A DNA stretch of 64,000 bases from Morinoia aosen (lineage: Eukaryota; Arthropoda; Malacostraca; Amphipoda; Talitridae). Below are positions 12,075 to 22,086 of the stretch, piece after piece (within the stretch, counting starts at the first letter, position 1; each line of letters opens with the position of its first letter). The DNA is taken from positions 48,628,075 through 48,692,074 of the forward strand of contig CM059564.1 of assembly GCA_030386875.1 (NCBI GenBank), written 5' to 3'. Under the pieces are notes generated by a model, which ran no database searches, was not told the DNA's origin, and was given only the letters and a program-made list of their open reading frames with translations. A program made the position numbers and the translations under genes.

Positions 12075-12162
12075 AACTTTATTGCTCTGAGCAAGAAAGC
12101 CTCCATAATTTTCACTGTCATTTATGCCTGAGCTGCGCGATTGCGCTGCGCCAAAGGATAAA
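12075..12162. promoter_or_regulatory. Duplicated motif block, copy A (candidate CNE)
   Basis: The core at 12106-12149, AAAGCCTCCATAATTTTCAC then 24 more bases ending GCTGCGCG, matches 16120-16163 at about 36 of 44 positions without a gap. Weaker similarity extends on both sides (ACGGGAA upstream, CTGC then AGG downstream). It contains TAATTTT and TTTATG words typical of homeodomain sites. Two related non-coding blocks 4 kb apart could be paired regulatory modules or ancient copies of one transposon; the sequence alone cannot decide. Confidence 0.35.
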
Positions 12163-14216
12163 TTTAATATATTTTTAATTCAGTATGGTTTCATTAGCAG
12201 CACTCAATGGATATTCAATGGCGAAAACTCGTTCATGAGAGGCTCGCTTTAGTACGGTTTGAGTCGCACTGCAGTACATTTTGAGCTTTAGAAATAGATC
12301 ATAGTCATAATAATGCTTCATAGTTTCTGCTGGCACTCTTGACAACGCTTAAAGATAATGAAACTAAGCATTCAAATTTCAAGTGCAATTGAAAAAACTT
12401 TCAAATTGTATAAAGTGGGTGCAACAACATCAGGATGAAATAATTGAAGAAATGGTTAAATAATCGTTCAAATAAAAATACGAGGGATTTCGTTTGAGTT
12501 TAACCCTGTGCAAACCAATGAATTTAGCCAGTTTTCATTACAAGCGTTGTCATGGAACGATGTAATTTAAGCGTATTTTACGTTAATGTGAACTTCATCG
12601 CGCAATTTGACTTCTGAAAGCAAATTTGGGAACAAATATCATCTGGAATTATCATACGTTTTAGCAGCTATGATTCTCAAAAATCGAAGCAGAAAATAAC
12701 CCCCGACACGTCAATGAAAACGAATATGATCGAGTTAAGATCTCATTTTTCTGAACGGACACACTTAGACCTGCTTCACGGCTGCATATGACTCTAGTAT
12801 CACAATACTTACACGAGATAAAATTCATTCGATACTCTCGACAATGGCGTTAAATAAGTCAAAATTCAGTAAATTTAAATTCATGGGAAGTAGTTAAAAA
12901 AAGAGCGCATGAATAACCAACGTTAAAGCATGCCTCCACACCAAAATTCCAAGGAACCAACGACTCCACACATCAGACAAATACATGCTGACTCTGGCAG
13001 AGTTAAATCACGCTGACGTGGGTCGGCAGAAGAGCTCACCTCCGAACCTACGGCATGATTGGAGGCAGACTTCTGGGTCGAAACTCCTAATTGGTCGAAA
13101 CAATCCGGTGCTTTGATGTCGTTTTGTGCCTTGTAATCGCAAAGGGAGGGTAGAGGGGGGAAGGGGCACATCAGAGGGTAAAGGAGGAGTATATATAGGT
13201 TGGGAAGAGACGCATCCCACCGAATATTTGTCCGAATATGTTGGTTGGGATTAGCGACTTGGGTGCGGTAACTTCGTTACGTCACACCGGATTAGCTTTG
13301 CACATTTTTTTCAAAAGGGAGCAATCACACGTTGGTTTTATGTTTATAACTTTGTTATCACTAAGTTATCAGTCTATGATTTTGTGCAAGTCGTCTATCG
13401 CTATTACATATCTGTAGCAATACGGTATATATTTATAATTTTGAAATATGTACGTACACATACGTGCGGTAAAGTACACATACAGATGTTTTTTTATACA
13501 TTTATGCAGGTCCGGTTGGTAATCGCGTTACAGAGCTGATCATTTTTAATTAGCAATTTTATTTAGTTTTTGCCTCATAAAATTGAAAATGCCTAAAGTT
13601 GTACTTCGATAAATATTGAAGTTAAGTCTGTTTCATGATCTCAAAAGAAATAAAAAAGCAAAGACAGTAACTCTCAAATTAAAAATAATATTTTAATTAT
13701 GTAAGTGAATCAAATTTTGTTTTCGTTCAGGGACGCATTCTACACACGTCACCACATACCGGCCCCGCAACTCACGGCAAGAAAGATGTCTTTTGGTTGT
13801 GTGTTTCCATCATGATCACCCCATGGTGATTCCAGTCATGACCACCACTATAATATTAATACTATTATCAAGTCACCGATGTTAATTTTGAATGCTCTAA
13901 GCAGTCGTTAGTTATTGAATTCAATAATTTTATTTCAATCAATAATGACTCACCAGTGCAGTTTGTCAACTACACTACACTAATGATATACGTAATTCCC
14001 AGTGTGTAAGTGTAAATTTATGTGTAATTTTAGAAGAAATATTTATTGCACTAGAAATTCTGCCTAAGTTCTAATTTTTGATCCTGAATGCGCTTGCAGT
14101 TACTTTATTTCCAAAGAATGAGCCTGGGTGTCTTATCAGAAGCTTATTTACCACACGAGGAAAATCTTGACATCACTTTTACTACACAGAACGTGATAGA
14201 ATGCCGCCAATTCATG
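12163..14216. other. Non-coding stretch with a GC-rich block at 12920-13300
   Basis: Mostly AT-rich. 12920-13300 is richer in G+C, with a purine run (about 13140-13190) leading into a TATA-like site. It also holds a GTAAC-TTC-GTTAC palindrome overlapping a TTACGTCAC CRE-like word near 13270. Minus-strand frames here are proline-rich and unrecognised. Confidence 0.4.
13189..13199 (+). promoter_or_regulatory. Possible TATA box
   Basis: GTATATATAGG follows a GGGAGGG/GGGGGGAAGGGG purine tract and precedes a GC-richer segment. About 30 bp downstream is GACGCATCCC, a poor initiator match. No exon can be attached to it, so it may be fortuitous. Confidence 0.2.
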
Positions 14217-14288
14217 CAACACACTCACGGAGTTCAACACACGGGTGCAGAGTTCAACTCATGGGCGCGGATTCAACCCACGGGTACG
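14217..14288. repeat. Short tandem repeat, about 19-20 bp unit, four copies
   Basis: Four imperfect copies of a TTCAACACACGGGTGCAGAG-like unit in tandem, immediately before a different, longer-period repeat. Confidence 0.75.
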
Positions 14289-14373
14289 TTTAGTGAGGGG
14301 ACAACTGTTGAGTCGAGCGCAAGTCCTGGCGAGCTGCTGGCGTTTGACAGGCATGCAGTAGGTCTTGGCGACC

Positions 14374-14681
14374 CAGGCAACTGGTGCTCATGGACAGGTG
14401 ACTGGTCGCCATGAGTAGCCATAGGTGACAGGCAGCTAGTGCATGGGGACGGTCGACTGGTTGCCATAAGTTGCCGTAGGTCACATGTAGCTGGTACATA
14501 GGAACGGTTGAATAGTTGCCATAAGCACCAGGCTGCTAGTGCATGGGAGCGGTTGACTAGTTGCTATGAGTTGCCATACGTCCAAGGCAGCTGGTGAATG
14601 GGGACGGTCCACTGGTTGCCATGAGTTGCCATAGGTCCCGGGCTACAGGGGGAAAATCGACTGGTCGCCATGAGTTGCCTG
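14374..14681. repeat. Degenerate minisatellite of about 65 bp
   Basis: Four to five units share GGCAGCTGGTG, CATGGGGACGGT, GACTGGTTGCCAT and GAGTTGCCATAGGT in the same order. Units differ by substitutions and short indels, and the last is truncated by a GCTACAGGGGG segment. Overlapping minus-strand frames of 64-69 codons are readings of the repeat. Confidence 0.85.
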
Positions 14682-15612
14682 CTCTGTGAAGATGAAAGAG
14701 AGCAAAACTCGCTCGGGCTTTGAAGATTTCGACGGATAAGCTTTGGCCGCGATGAAATTAAACAGCACTACGCATGAAAGAGCCAATATTGCAAGGGCGA
14801 GGGCATTGGGAGCGGAGTCCTGGCGACCATTTTTCAGGATTCCTAAAGACCGACGAAACAACGACAGTAGAGTCAAGCATTCCTCAATGCTTAGCGGTGA
14901 CTTATGAAGTTTGGGGTATTCCTTCGAGCACTTACACAGTTAAGGTTGGTTATGGGCGGAGATGGAGCATCGGAAATTCTTTGTATACCCGGCGTTGCGA
15001 TGTGCTCGATAGACGTAGCACTAAATTCTTTCATCTTATACGTCTCACTCCAGACAGCCGTGCGTCATTCTACGTAGCAGCTAACGCATCCGTGCTTTGA
15101 AGCAATGTTCAGTTAGAGCTCAATTATATCTCAGGGAAAATTGATCAATACAAGCAAAGTTTTGTCTGGAAGAAACACTTTAAATTTAAATTAATTATTC
15201 CATAAACAGAACCGACTCTGTGTTCGCGTTGGAAAGGATTCTGACTGATGACACAATCCATTACTCAATGGTAACTTGAGTTCTGTAAACGACTCTCCTA
15301 AAGTTATGTTAGCTTTGAAATTTTCCATTCAGGATTTAATCTTTTCTTCTACTGCCAGATAATATCGTTTTCTCGGAAGCACACAGCTGTCTTATATATC
15401 ACAACCCTTCAATTTCCTGTGTGCCGAAAGTAAGTATTATAAAACATGCAAGCATTTTGCTTTCAATAAAACTTTCGTAGAAACAGTTTGGTGACCTTCG
15501 ATAAATGCATACTTCGTTACGTAAAAATAGTGGAAGAAAGCAAAGACACCTTTGCTGTCGTAGATGCCTAACTCGTAATAACTCTTTCTGTCTCTGAAAG
15601 TTTACCAATTAA
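14682..15612. other. Non-coding stretch, nothing identified
   Basis: Contains a 108-codon frame at 14774-15100 with no recognisable domain, which I treat as chance. The word GCAAAGACACCTTTGCTGTCGT at about 15540 recurs in similar form near 19079. Confidence 0.5.
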
Positions 15613-15985
15613 TAGAGTGCAGCATCTTCTATTGAAAAACAAGCATTAGCTAGCTTTGGAAGCCCATTTTTATGGATTTTCTACCTTGAATGCGTAAACT
15701 GACTCACTTCTCCGTTGAATTAGAGTACTGTGAACCGAGAGTGCCACATCTTCTATTGAAGAATTTGTATTATGGAAGCCCATCTTGATGGATTTTCTAC
15801 CTTGAATGCGTAAACTGACTCACTTCTCCGTTGAATTAGAGTATTGTGAACCGAGAGTGCCACATTTTCTATTGAAGAATTTATATTATCTAGCTATGGA
15901 AGCCCATCTTGATGGATTCTCTATTTTGAATGCGTAAACTGACTCACTTCTCCGTTGAATTAGAGTGCTGCGGACCGAGTGGCAG
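15613..15985. repeat. Tandem repeat of 108, 116 and 124 bp
   Basis: Three consecutive copies start at 15613, 15721 and 15837, and a fourth truncated copy starts at 15961. All carry ACTGACTCACTTCTCCGTTG near the end. The length difference is explained mainly by presence or absence of a short segment such as TATCTAGC before the shared TGGAAGCCCAT word. Copies two and three are the most alike, suggesting a more recent duplication. Confidence 0.92.
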
Positions 15986-16085
15986 CGTGCACCACGAGTG
16001 AGCGTACAAGCACTCACACAAAAAGCGCCTACCAACAACCATTAATTTGCAGGTTCATTTAATTGAATTACTTGCACGGGAACAG

Positions 16086-16182
16086 CAACGAGCACAGGCT
16101 GCCAGAGGCCAAAGTTGCCAAAGCCTCCGTAATTTTCACCATAATTTAGGCAGGAGTTGCGCGTCCTGCTGCTTTGGAGGGC
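16086..16182. promoter_or_regulatory. Duplicated motif block, copy B (candidate CNE)
   Basis: Partner of 12075-12162, with core AAAGCCTCCGTAATTTTCAC at 16120-16139 and AGGAGTTGCGCG at 16152-16163. It is embedded in a balanced-composition segment that also has TGCCAGAGGCCAAAGTTGCC upstream and GGAGGGCAGCTGTG with a CAGCTG E-box downstream. No frame is present. Confidence 0.35.
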
Positions 16183-17740
16183 AGCTGTGAAGCACAGCGT
16201 CATATTGGGGTGTTTTTACAGGCATTCTATTTATGAGGCCCCGTTACAGCAAATATCTCTTAATTCATCGGCCAACGGACCAATATAACGAGACTAGTTT
16301 TGCTTATAATGTATACACTTGAGACTTTATGCACTAGGCATTGTAATGAACTGGAGCCAGCGGTGAGGCTAGAAGCAAATTTTTGATACGAAAAGAGAAG
16401 CAAAGTCGCCTAGTTTGCGGGCTGCTCGACACAATGCGCGTGTTCAAAAGGGCTCTCAGGAGGATGCACTCAGAGACGATTGGAAACTTTCACCATTCAA
16501 GCTACTTCTATGCTAAAGGTTTGGAGAGAAATGAACTCATGGATCTATCGCTTCGCTTTCTGCACGTCTAGCCAAATGTAATTGATAATATTTGGACTCT
16601 TAAAGTAATTTATTGAATAATGACACATAAAATTAAGGGAAAATTTATAACACACAACAATCGGCTGAACGATGGAGACCTTAACAATTTTCGATCACGA
16701 ATTCGAGTTTTATTGACGAGTATCTTTATGTTTCAAGTCATTTACATTATTCCAAATTATACACGGCTGCCTAACATAATATTAATGCAAATACCTTTTA
16801 ATTCTTTCTTTTTCCTTTGCTGCTTCTTTTCCATTTAGAGAGAACGAAAAGATTAAGACATGGAAGTAATTTATTCTGGTTTGAAGTTGGAAAAATCTCC
16901 GAAAGATCAATTAAGATCTCGGAAAAAAGCTCATCAGAAAACTGCTGATGAATCGAATTTGAGTCCGTCGTCGGTGTCGGAAATACGTAGCTCTAGTGCA
17001 GCGGATCTCAGCTCTGAAAAAAATTATTTTTCTAAGTAGCTAACCTGATCTTTGTTCAGTTTGACTTCGAAGATTAATTTACTCAAACGCCTGTAGTTTT
17101 AGGCTAATTCAAGATAAAAATACTGATCGTCAGCAGAAGGTCCGTGCAGCAACTTTTTGAAAAATCGTTGGATGTCACCCACCTATGGAGGCACCAGCGT
17201 TTGCGGTGTATATCAAACGCTAAATTTATTTCTCTTTAATTTTGAAGCATAACTTCCAGTAATATTAATACGCGTGGAAATTTTCATCAACACTCAACAC
17301 TGAGCGAATTGAAGTTGTTGGGATCTCAGGTTATTGCATGAGAAGACCATGGCTGTTAACTTTAATGGGTGATAATAAAAATGACGCCACGCATTCCCTC
17401 GGACTGTGTCTGCTTATACTCTGGAGCCCCAAAAATTATACGGAAAAATTCAATCTTTGAATAACCAATCTCTTCTGTGAAAACAATACCTTATTTTCAG
17501 AGTGCATCACGCTAGATTATCCACTAATCAACCGCTTCCGCTCCGAAACAAATAAACTTGCAATAATTTATCTTCATTCGTTTACAAGGGAAGAATATGG
17601 TCATGTCCGCGCAAGATCTTTTTACAGGTTTTACGTAAGTACAAATCACCGGATTTGAATGAAAATCTACTTTCGTAACTCTCTCAGTCTTTGCTATTGG
17701 TTAACAACTGATGTAGAAGTGAAAAATTTGGCTACCTGGT
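16183..17740. other. AT-rich non-coding stretch, nothing identified
   Basis: Only chance-length frames of up to 72 codons occur. A CTGATGA near 16944 is followed about 30 nt later by GGAAA but lacks a pairing stem, so it is not called a ribozyme. Confidence 0.5.
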
Positions 17741-17975
17741 CCGTGACATAGTTTGTACCATGCCTAGCCGTGATGTAGTACCATGCCTAGCCTTGATATA
17801 GTACCAAGCCTGGCAGTGATGTAGTACCATGCCTGGCCGTGATGTAGTACCATGCCTAGCCGTGATGTAGTACCATGCCTAGCCGTGATGTAGTACCGTG
17901 CCTGGCCGTGATGTAGTACCGTGCCTGGCCGTGATGTAGTACCATGCCTAGCCATCATTAGTACCATGACAGGCA
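17741..17975. repeat. 23-bp minisatellite, about 10 copies
   Basis: The unit is GTGATGTAGTACCATGCC followed by TAGCC or TGGCC. The A/G variants (CCTAGCC versus CCTGGCC, CCATG versus CCGTG) are interspersed. The unit has no stop on the minus strand, giving a spurious 67-codon frame. Confidence 0.93.
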
Positions 17976-18433
17976 GGAAATGCTCGAGTTAGAACAGCAC
18001 AAGCACTCGTCCAGCGCCCCCGAGCACTGATGGCGGGCTTTATGGCTTTTATTCTTTAGAGAATGACGAGCCGCAGTTTTTATGGGCACCCAACTCACTC
18101 AAACAGCCGAGATGTTGCAGTGCTGACGCCCATTTATCTGTCTGGCAAGGGTCTTATAGTGGAAAATATGAGAATTTACCTTCTTTTACGCAATGTCTAT
18201 AGCATCTCTTTGTTCTGAACAACCTGATTTATATACACAAAACAGCAAACGCTGAAAAGTCAGTCAGGTGCCTCGAATGGCGTTTCTTGACTCTCAGAAC
18301 TGGATTTTCAGTGGACGTGTGTTTACTTACAAATGATCGTCTGCAACGTGTTAACGATCATTTTATTTTAAAACCATGTAGAGCAAATGTTGTATTTATC
18401 TTTTCTGCTAAGAAACAAATTTCTTGTTCCTTG

Positions 18434-18890
18434 TAGACATCACGTAGATTTCATTTTACAGTACGTAGACTTTATGAATGTATCATATTACAGTGTGTTG
18501 ACTTCATGTAGGCTTCATAACACAGTATGTAGACTTCATATAGGCTTCATATTACAGTATGTTGACTTCATGTTGGCTTCATAACACAGTATGTAGACTT
18601 CATGTTGGCTTCATAACACAATATGTTGATTTCATGTGGGCTTCATAACACAGTATGTTGACTTCATGTAGCTTCATACTACAATATGTTGACTTCATTT
18701 ATGCTTCATACTACAGTATGTAGTCTTGCTGTAGGATTCATCACACAGTAGGTTGACTTCATGTTGCTTCATAATGCAATATGTTGACTTCATGTAGCTT
18801 CATACTACAGTATGTAGTCTTGCTGTAGGATTCGTAACACAGTAAGTTGACTTCATGTAGGCTTCCTAACACAGTACGCAGTTTTCATGA
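18434..18890. repeat. Degenerate minisatellite, about 32-36 bp unit
   Basis: About 13 copies share GTTGACTTCATGT or GTAGACTTCATGT, then a GGCTTCATA word and ACACAGTAT or TACAGTAT. Unit length varies. Two longer sub-blocks containing GTAGTCTTGCTGTAGGATTC recur near 18720 and 18813, pointing to segmental duplication within the array. Confidence 0.92.
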
Positions 18891-20848
18891 AGCTACAACT
18901 CGGGTCAATAAGGAGGCGATGAGAGCACATTAAGAGCGAGCGAGAGAGTGTAAATACGAGACAGGTAAGCCATAAAGTTTCCAGATGAGTAATACATATT
19001 GAGGTGTGCCAGTGTGGATTGAATCAAAATTTTTATTCGGGAAACGAAAGCAGTTAATAAATAGGAACACTGAGGTAAGCAAAGACATCTTTGTTGCCGT
19101 ACGAGTATGACAAAACCATTGAAACTTTCGAATGATATGCTTCCCATGATCAAAATTTGAAATTAAATTTTAAGTATTTAATAAGATTGTGATAGAAAGC
19201 TATGACGCGAGTGTAGAATATTACCTTATCAAAAAAAGTTAAAAGAACTAAAATAATCTTGGGCATTTAATGATGCTTTCAATTTGTGGATTGAAAGGCT
19301 TTCTAGTGAATTGAAACTTTGCCGATCATAAGAGCACAAAATGCTGGAGTAGCTTACATGAATTGGATGGTCAATGATGAAAGAATGAGCTCGAAATTTA
19401 CAGAATGAGGGATTTCGTAAAATGCAGCAAAAATTTTAATACGCATCTCTGACAAAAAAATGTTCATGCTCACATTGTTGTTTTATTGCATGATATTAAT
19501 TTTCGCCATTTACGTTATCAATGAACTAATATTTCAGATATTTGGCAACCCTTTCAAAAGAAGAAATCAAAACGATAAACAGGCACACGCGTTATCTCAC
19601 GTTCAATTACAATTTTACCATTCAAAGCAAATATCGCCTGCAACAAAGAACGTTCCATCCGCGCTTCAAGAGAGCAAAGAATAATCGCGGAGTGAATATA
19701 GCCAGAGACGTTCACAAGGCTTAGCGCGCTGTTCATGTCTAAGCCAGAGGTGAGCCGCTCATCCAATGGCGGCGGGGCTGTAAGTCGCCACCCGACCATG
19801 GTCGCCATCCTTTCTCGCCTAATTACGCGAGCCCCGTTTACTGCTCTAAAATTTCTGACGTACGCCTTGATTTACACAAGGGCGGACTCTCCAGCTTCAT
19901 GCTCTGCCGGGTTAGGGCTTCTCAACGTCTCTCTTCCGGGAAATTCCCTAAGTTTAACAATGAAACTCCATTTTACGATGCGGAAGCTTTTGAGGGTAAT
20001 GCTATATTTTCCTAACGAATTTTGAGGTCTTTACGTACATCCCAGTTTTATAGGTGCGTCCTAGCAAAGCAATTATCTCAAAACTTTCTGCAAGCTAAGA
20101 AGTCGATTTGTTTTTGATCAGGTTCGGAGTTTTCTCTTTTCATAGGGACAATCGAGAAAAAACAGTTAGCGTCTCTCTGAAAACATCGCAGCAACCTTAG
20201 TTGAAACACAGATCACACACGTTTCAAGATCAATGATGAATGCTGTAGCTTGACGATGACGCTATGCGAGCCTATGAAAAGTTTATCGCCGAATCTTCGC
20301 CATTTAGTAGTGAGATAAGCCCCTGGGCAAGGAGGTTGATGCTGAAGATGGCAGAATGTAAGAAGGATGAATACATTTACACTGCCATATGGGCTCAGAG
20401 CCGGACATTTTTCGCTGAGTGTTCTGCTGAAAACCATCTCATATGAAGCCCATCATAGTCTGCATGTAGAGATTAAAGGAGGCCGACAATTCTGCATATG
20501 TATAACTGCTCTGCGCAACATTTTAGCAGCAGAACAGGCGTCTCACCTCAAGCAGGAGTGGTAGATATGCATCCAGCGTTCGTGCAGATTTGTAAAAAAC
20601 ATAAAAGCAGCTTCTATATGGTAAGGTGCGAAAACCATAGCAGGTATCATAAACTTTGTTTATGGATGCGGTAAGTAGTATTTTCGCGTTTGTATAGCTA
20701 AGCCACTCAGTCACCTTCCACTATACTAGTTTATCTAAATATTTTTTTTAGCTCTTACACATTTTCGACTAGCTGTTGATATTGTCTACCTTTCAAATCA
20801 ACGCTGTTTATCACTTTCGCTCCTAATGCTTTACTCTTTTTAAGTGCA
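18891..20848. other. Non-coding stretch with a GC-richer block at 19735-19930
   Basis: Most frames are under 96 codons and unrecognised. The block 19735-19930 has balanced composition with CCTAATTACGCGAGCC and GATTTACACAAGGGCGG, words resembling homeodomain sites within GC-rich context, so it is a weak candidate regulatory element. The rest shows nothing. Confidence 0.35.
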
Positions 20849-21141
20849 CTCCGTGGTACAGTGGTTAAAAGATCGGGCTCGTATGTTGGAGTCGCGGGTT
20901 CCTATCCCGGCGCTGGCGCGGAGATTTTCCACGTTGGGTATAAGGGAAAGCTCAAGCACAATACCCCACTCAACCCAGGTGTCGGAAATGGGTACCGGCT
21001 TTACGGGGGAACCGTCATGGTGTCCTATATATAGGGTTAGTTATAAGACATTTGAAAAACCAATGCTTAGATCATATGTATCAGGCTTGATTGGAAATAA
21101 AGCATCCCAAAGATGCCGATGTTAACCTTTAACCTTTAACC
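20849..21141 (+). mobile_element. tRNA-derived SINE
   Basis: The 5' part (20849-20923) keeps tRNA features. CTCCGTG pairs over 7 bp with CGCGGAG as an acceptor-like stem. An A-box-like TGGTACAGTGG lies at 20854-20864 and a B-box-like GGTTCCTATCC at 20897-20907, with CGGG/CCCG flanking the T-loop. A roughly 200-bp unrelated body follows (GGTGTCGGAAATGGGTACCG, then an AT-rich part) and ends in a short tandem tail of TTAACCTTTAACC type at about 21122-21141. Promoter boxes, a tRNA-unrelated body and a simple-repeat tail together define a SINE. The B box deviates from GGTTCGA and the body family is not one I can name. Target-site duplications are not obvious. Confidence 0.8.
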
Positions 21142-21883
21142 AGAAAGAGTTATGGAATATTTCCGGGTCATTTCAAAACGCAGTTTTGGGTTAAAAGTTC
21201 TTCTTAGTCGAGTTTTCGCTTATCGAATTCCATTGAATGTTTTACGTGATCGAACTCTTTAATCGTCTTTTTCCATAAGTTCCTTACCATTGTAGTTCGT
21301 CGCCTCAACTCTTATTACCAAACTTACGTACGGTCATATTTAGTGTAAGTCATTTGAGTTCTTGATTTCACATTCGCTACAACAAATATTTCGGCTAGAA
21401 TTAACATTGAAATAATCACAGTGAGCGATGCGCATCAAAGCGCAACTCAGACAAAGCCCTGCACAGTTTGAAATATCTCCCTCTGTCATTTCACGATTGA
21501 ACTTGAATAACATCACTGAAGTTATACCCATAGTAATGATAAAATATTGCTAGTCTTTCACTGTAGTTCAATGCCGCTTCTAGGCTGAAACTTTAGACCT
21601 AATTACCCGTAGCAAAAACTCCCCTGCCATGATTGTTGAGTCAGTGGGAGGCTGGAGTTGCGTAAGAGCAGTTGCTCCACAGACTCAGGCAATCCGGCTG
21701 TGCTGATGCACTGACTGCTTCCGGCAAAGTTCAGGCAAAAGTTGAAGTTTACTTCAATTGTAAACCAAAGTTACGTCCTGGCTAATTGAATCGTGACTCT
21801 ACTTCTAAAGCAGCAAAGCGAAGCACCGGACCGGTTGCTGCGCGCACCTCCACTTGAACAGTAAAGGTGGCTGCTGTTGCTTG
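21142..21883. other. Non-coding stretch, nothing identified
   Basis: Short chance frames only. A balanced segment at 21640-21860 is rich in CTGACTG/CAGTTGC words but lacks clear structure. Confidence 0.45.
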
Positions 21884-22086
21884 TGCTGCGACCGCGGTAT
21901 TTTGGATGAGTAAATTTAGGTGAAACAGCTTCAGTATTTGTTATCAGAACTTTGAACTTATAAGCTTTGATGAACTCTATGTTCATCGTTGCACCAGCGA
22001 CTGCGGTATTTCGGATGAGTAAATTCAGGCAAAAAATCTTCAGTATTTATAATCAGAACTTTAAACTGATAAGGATGAACTCCATG
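21884..22086. repeat. Tandem duplication of about 105 bp
   Basis: The segment from 21884 and the one from 21991 share GCGGTATTTNGGATGAGTAAAT, CTTCAGTATTT, ATCAGAACTTT and GATGAACTC in the same order with about ten scattered substitutions and small indels. It is a simple two-copy duplication. Confidence 0.9.

Noticed and set aside
13008..13220. Minus-strand frame that appears to begin MGCVSSQ, like a myristoylation signal
   Set aside because: The first codon is GTG (13220-13218), not ATG, so the apparent start methionine is not real for a eukaryotic gene. The rest is a proline-rich chance frame.
16944..16985. CTGATGA followed by GGAAA, resembling a hammerhead core
   Set aside because: The intervening 30 nt do not form a proper stem II adjoining both core segments.
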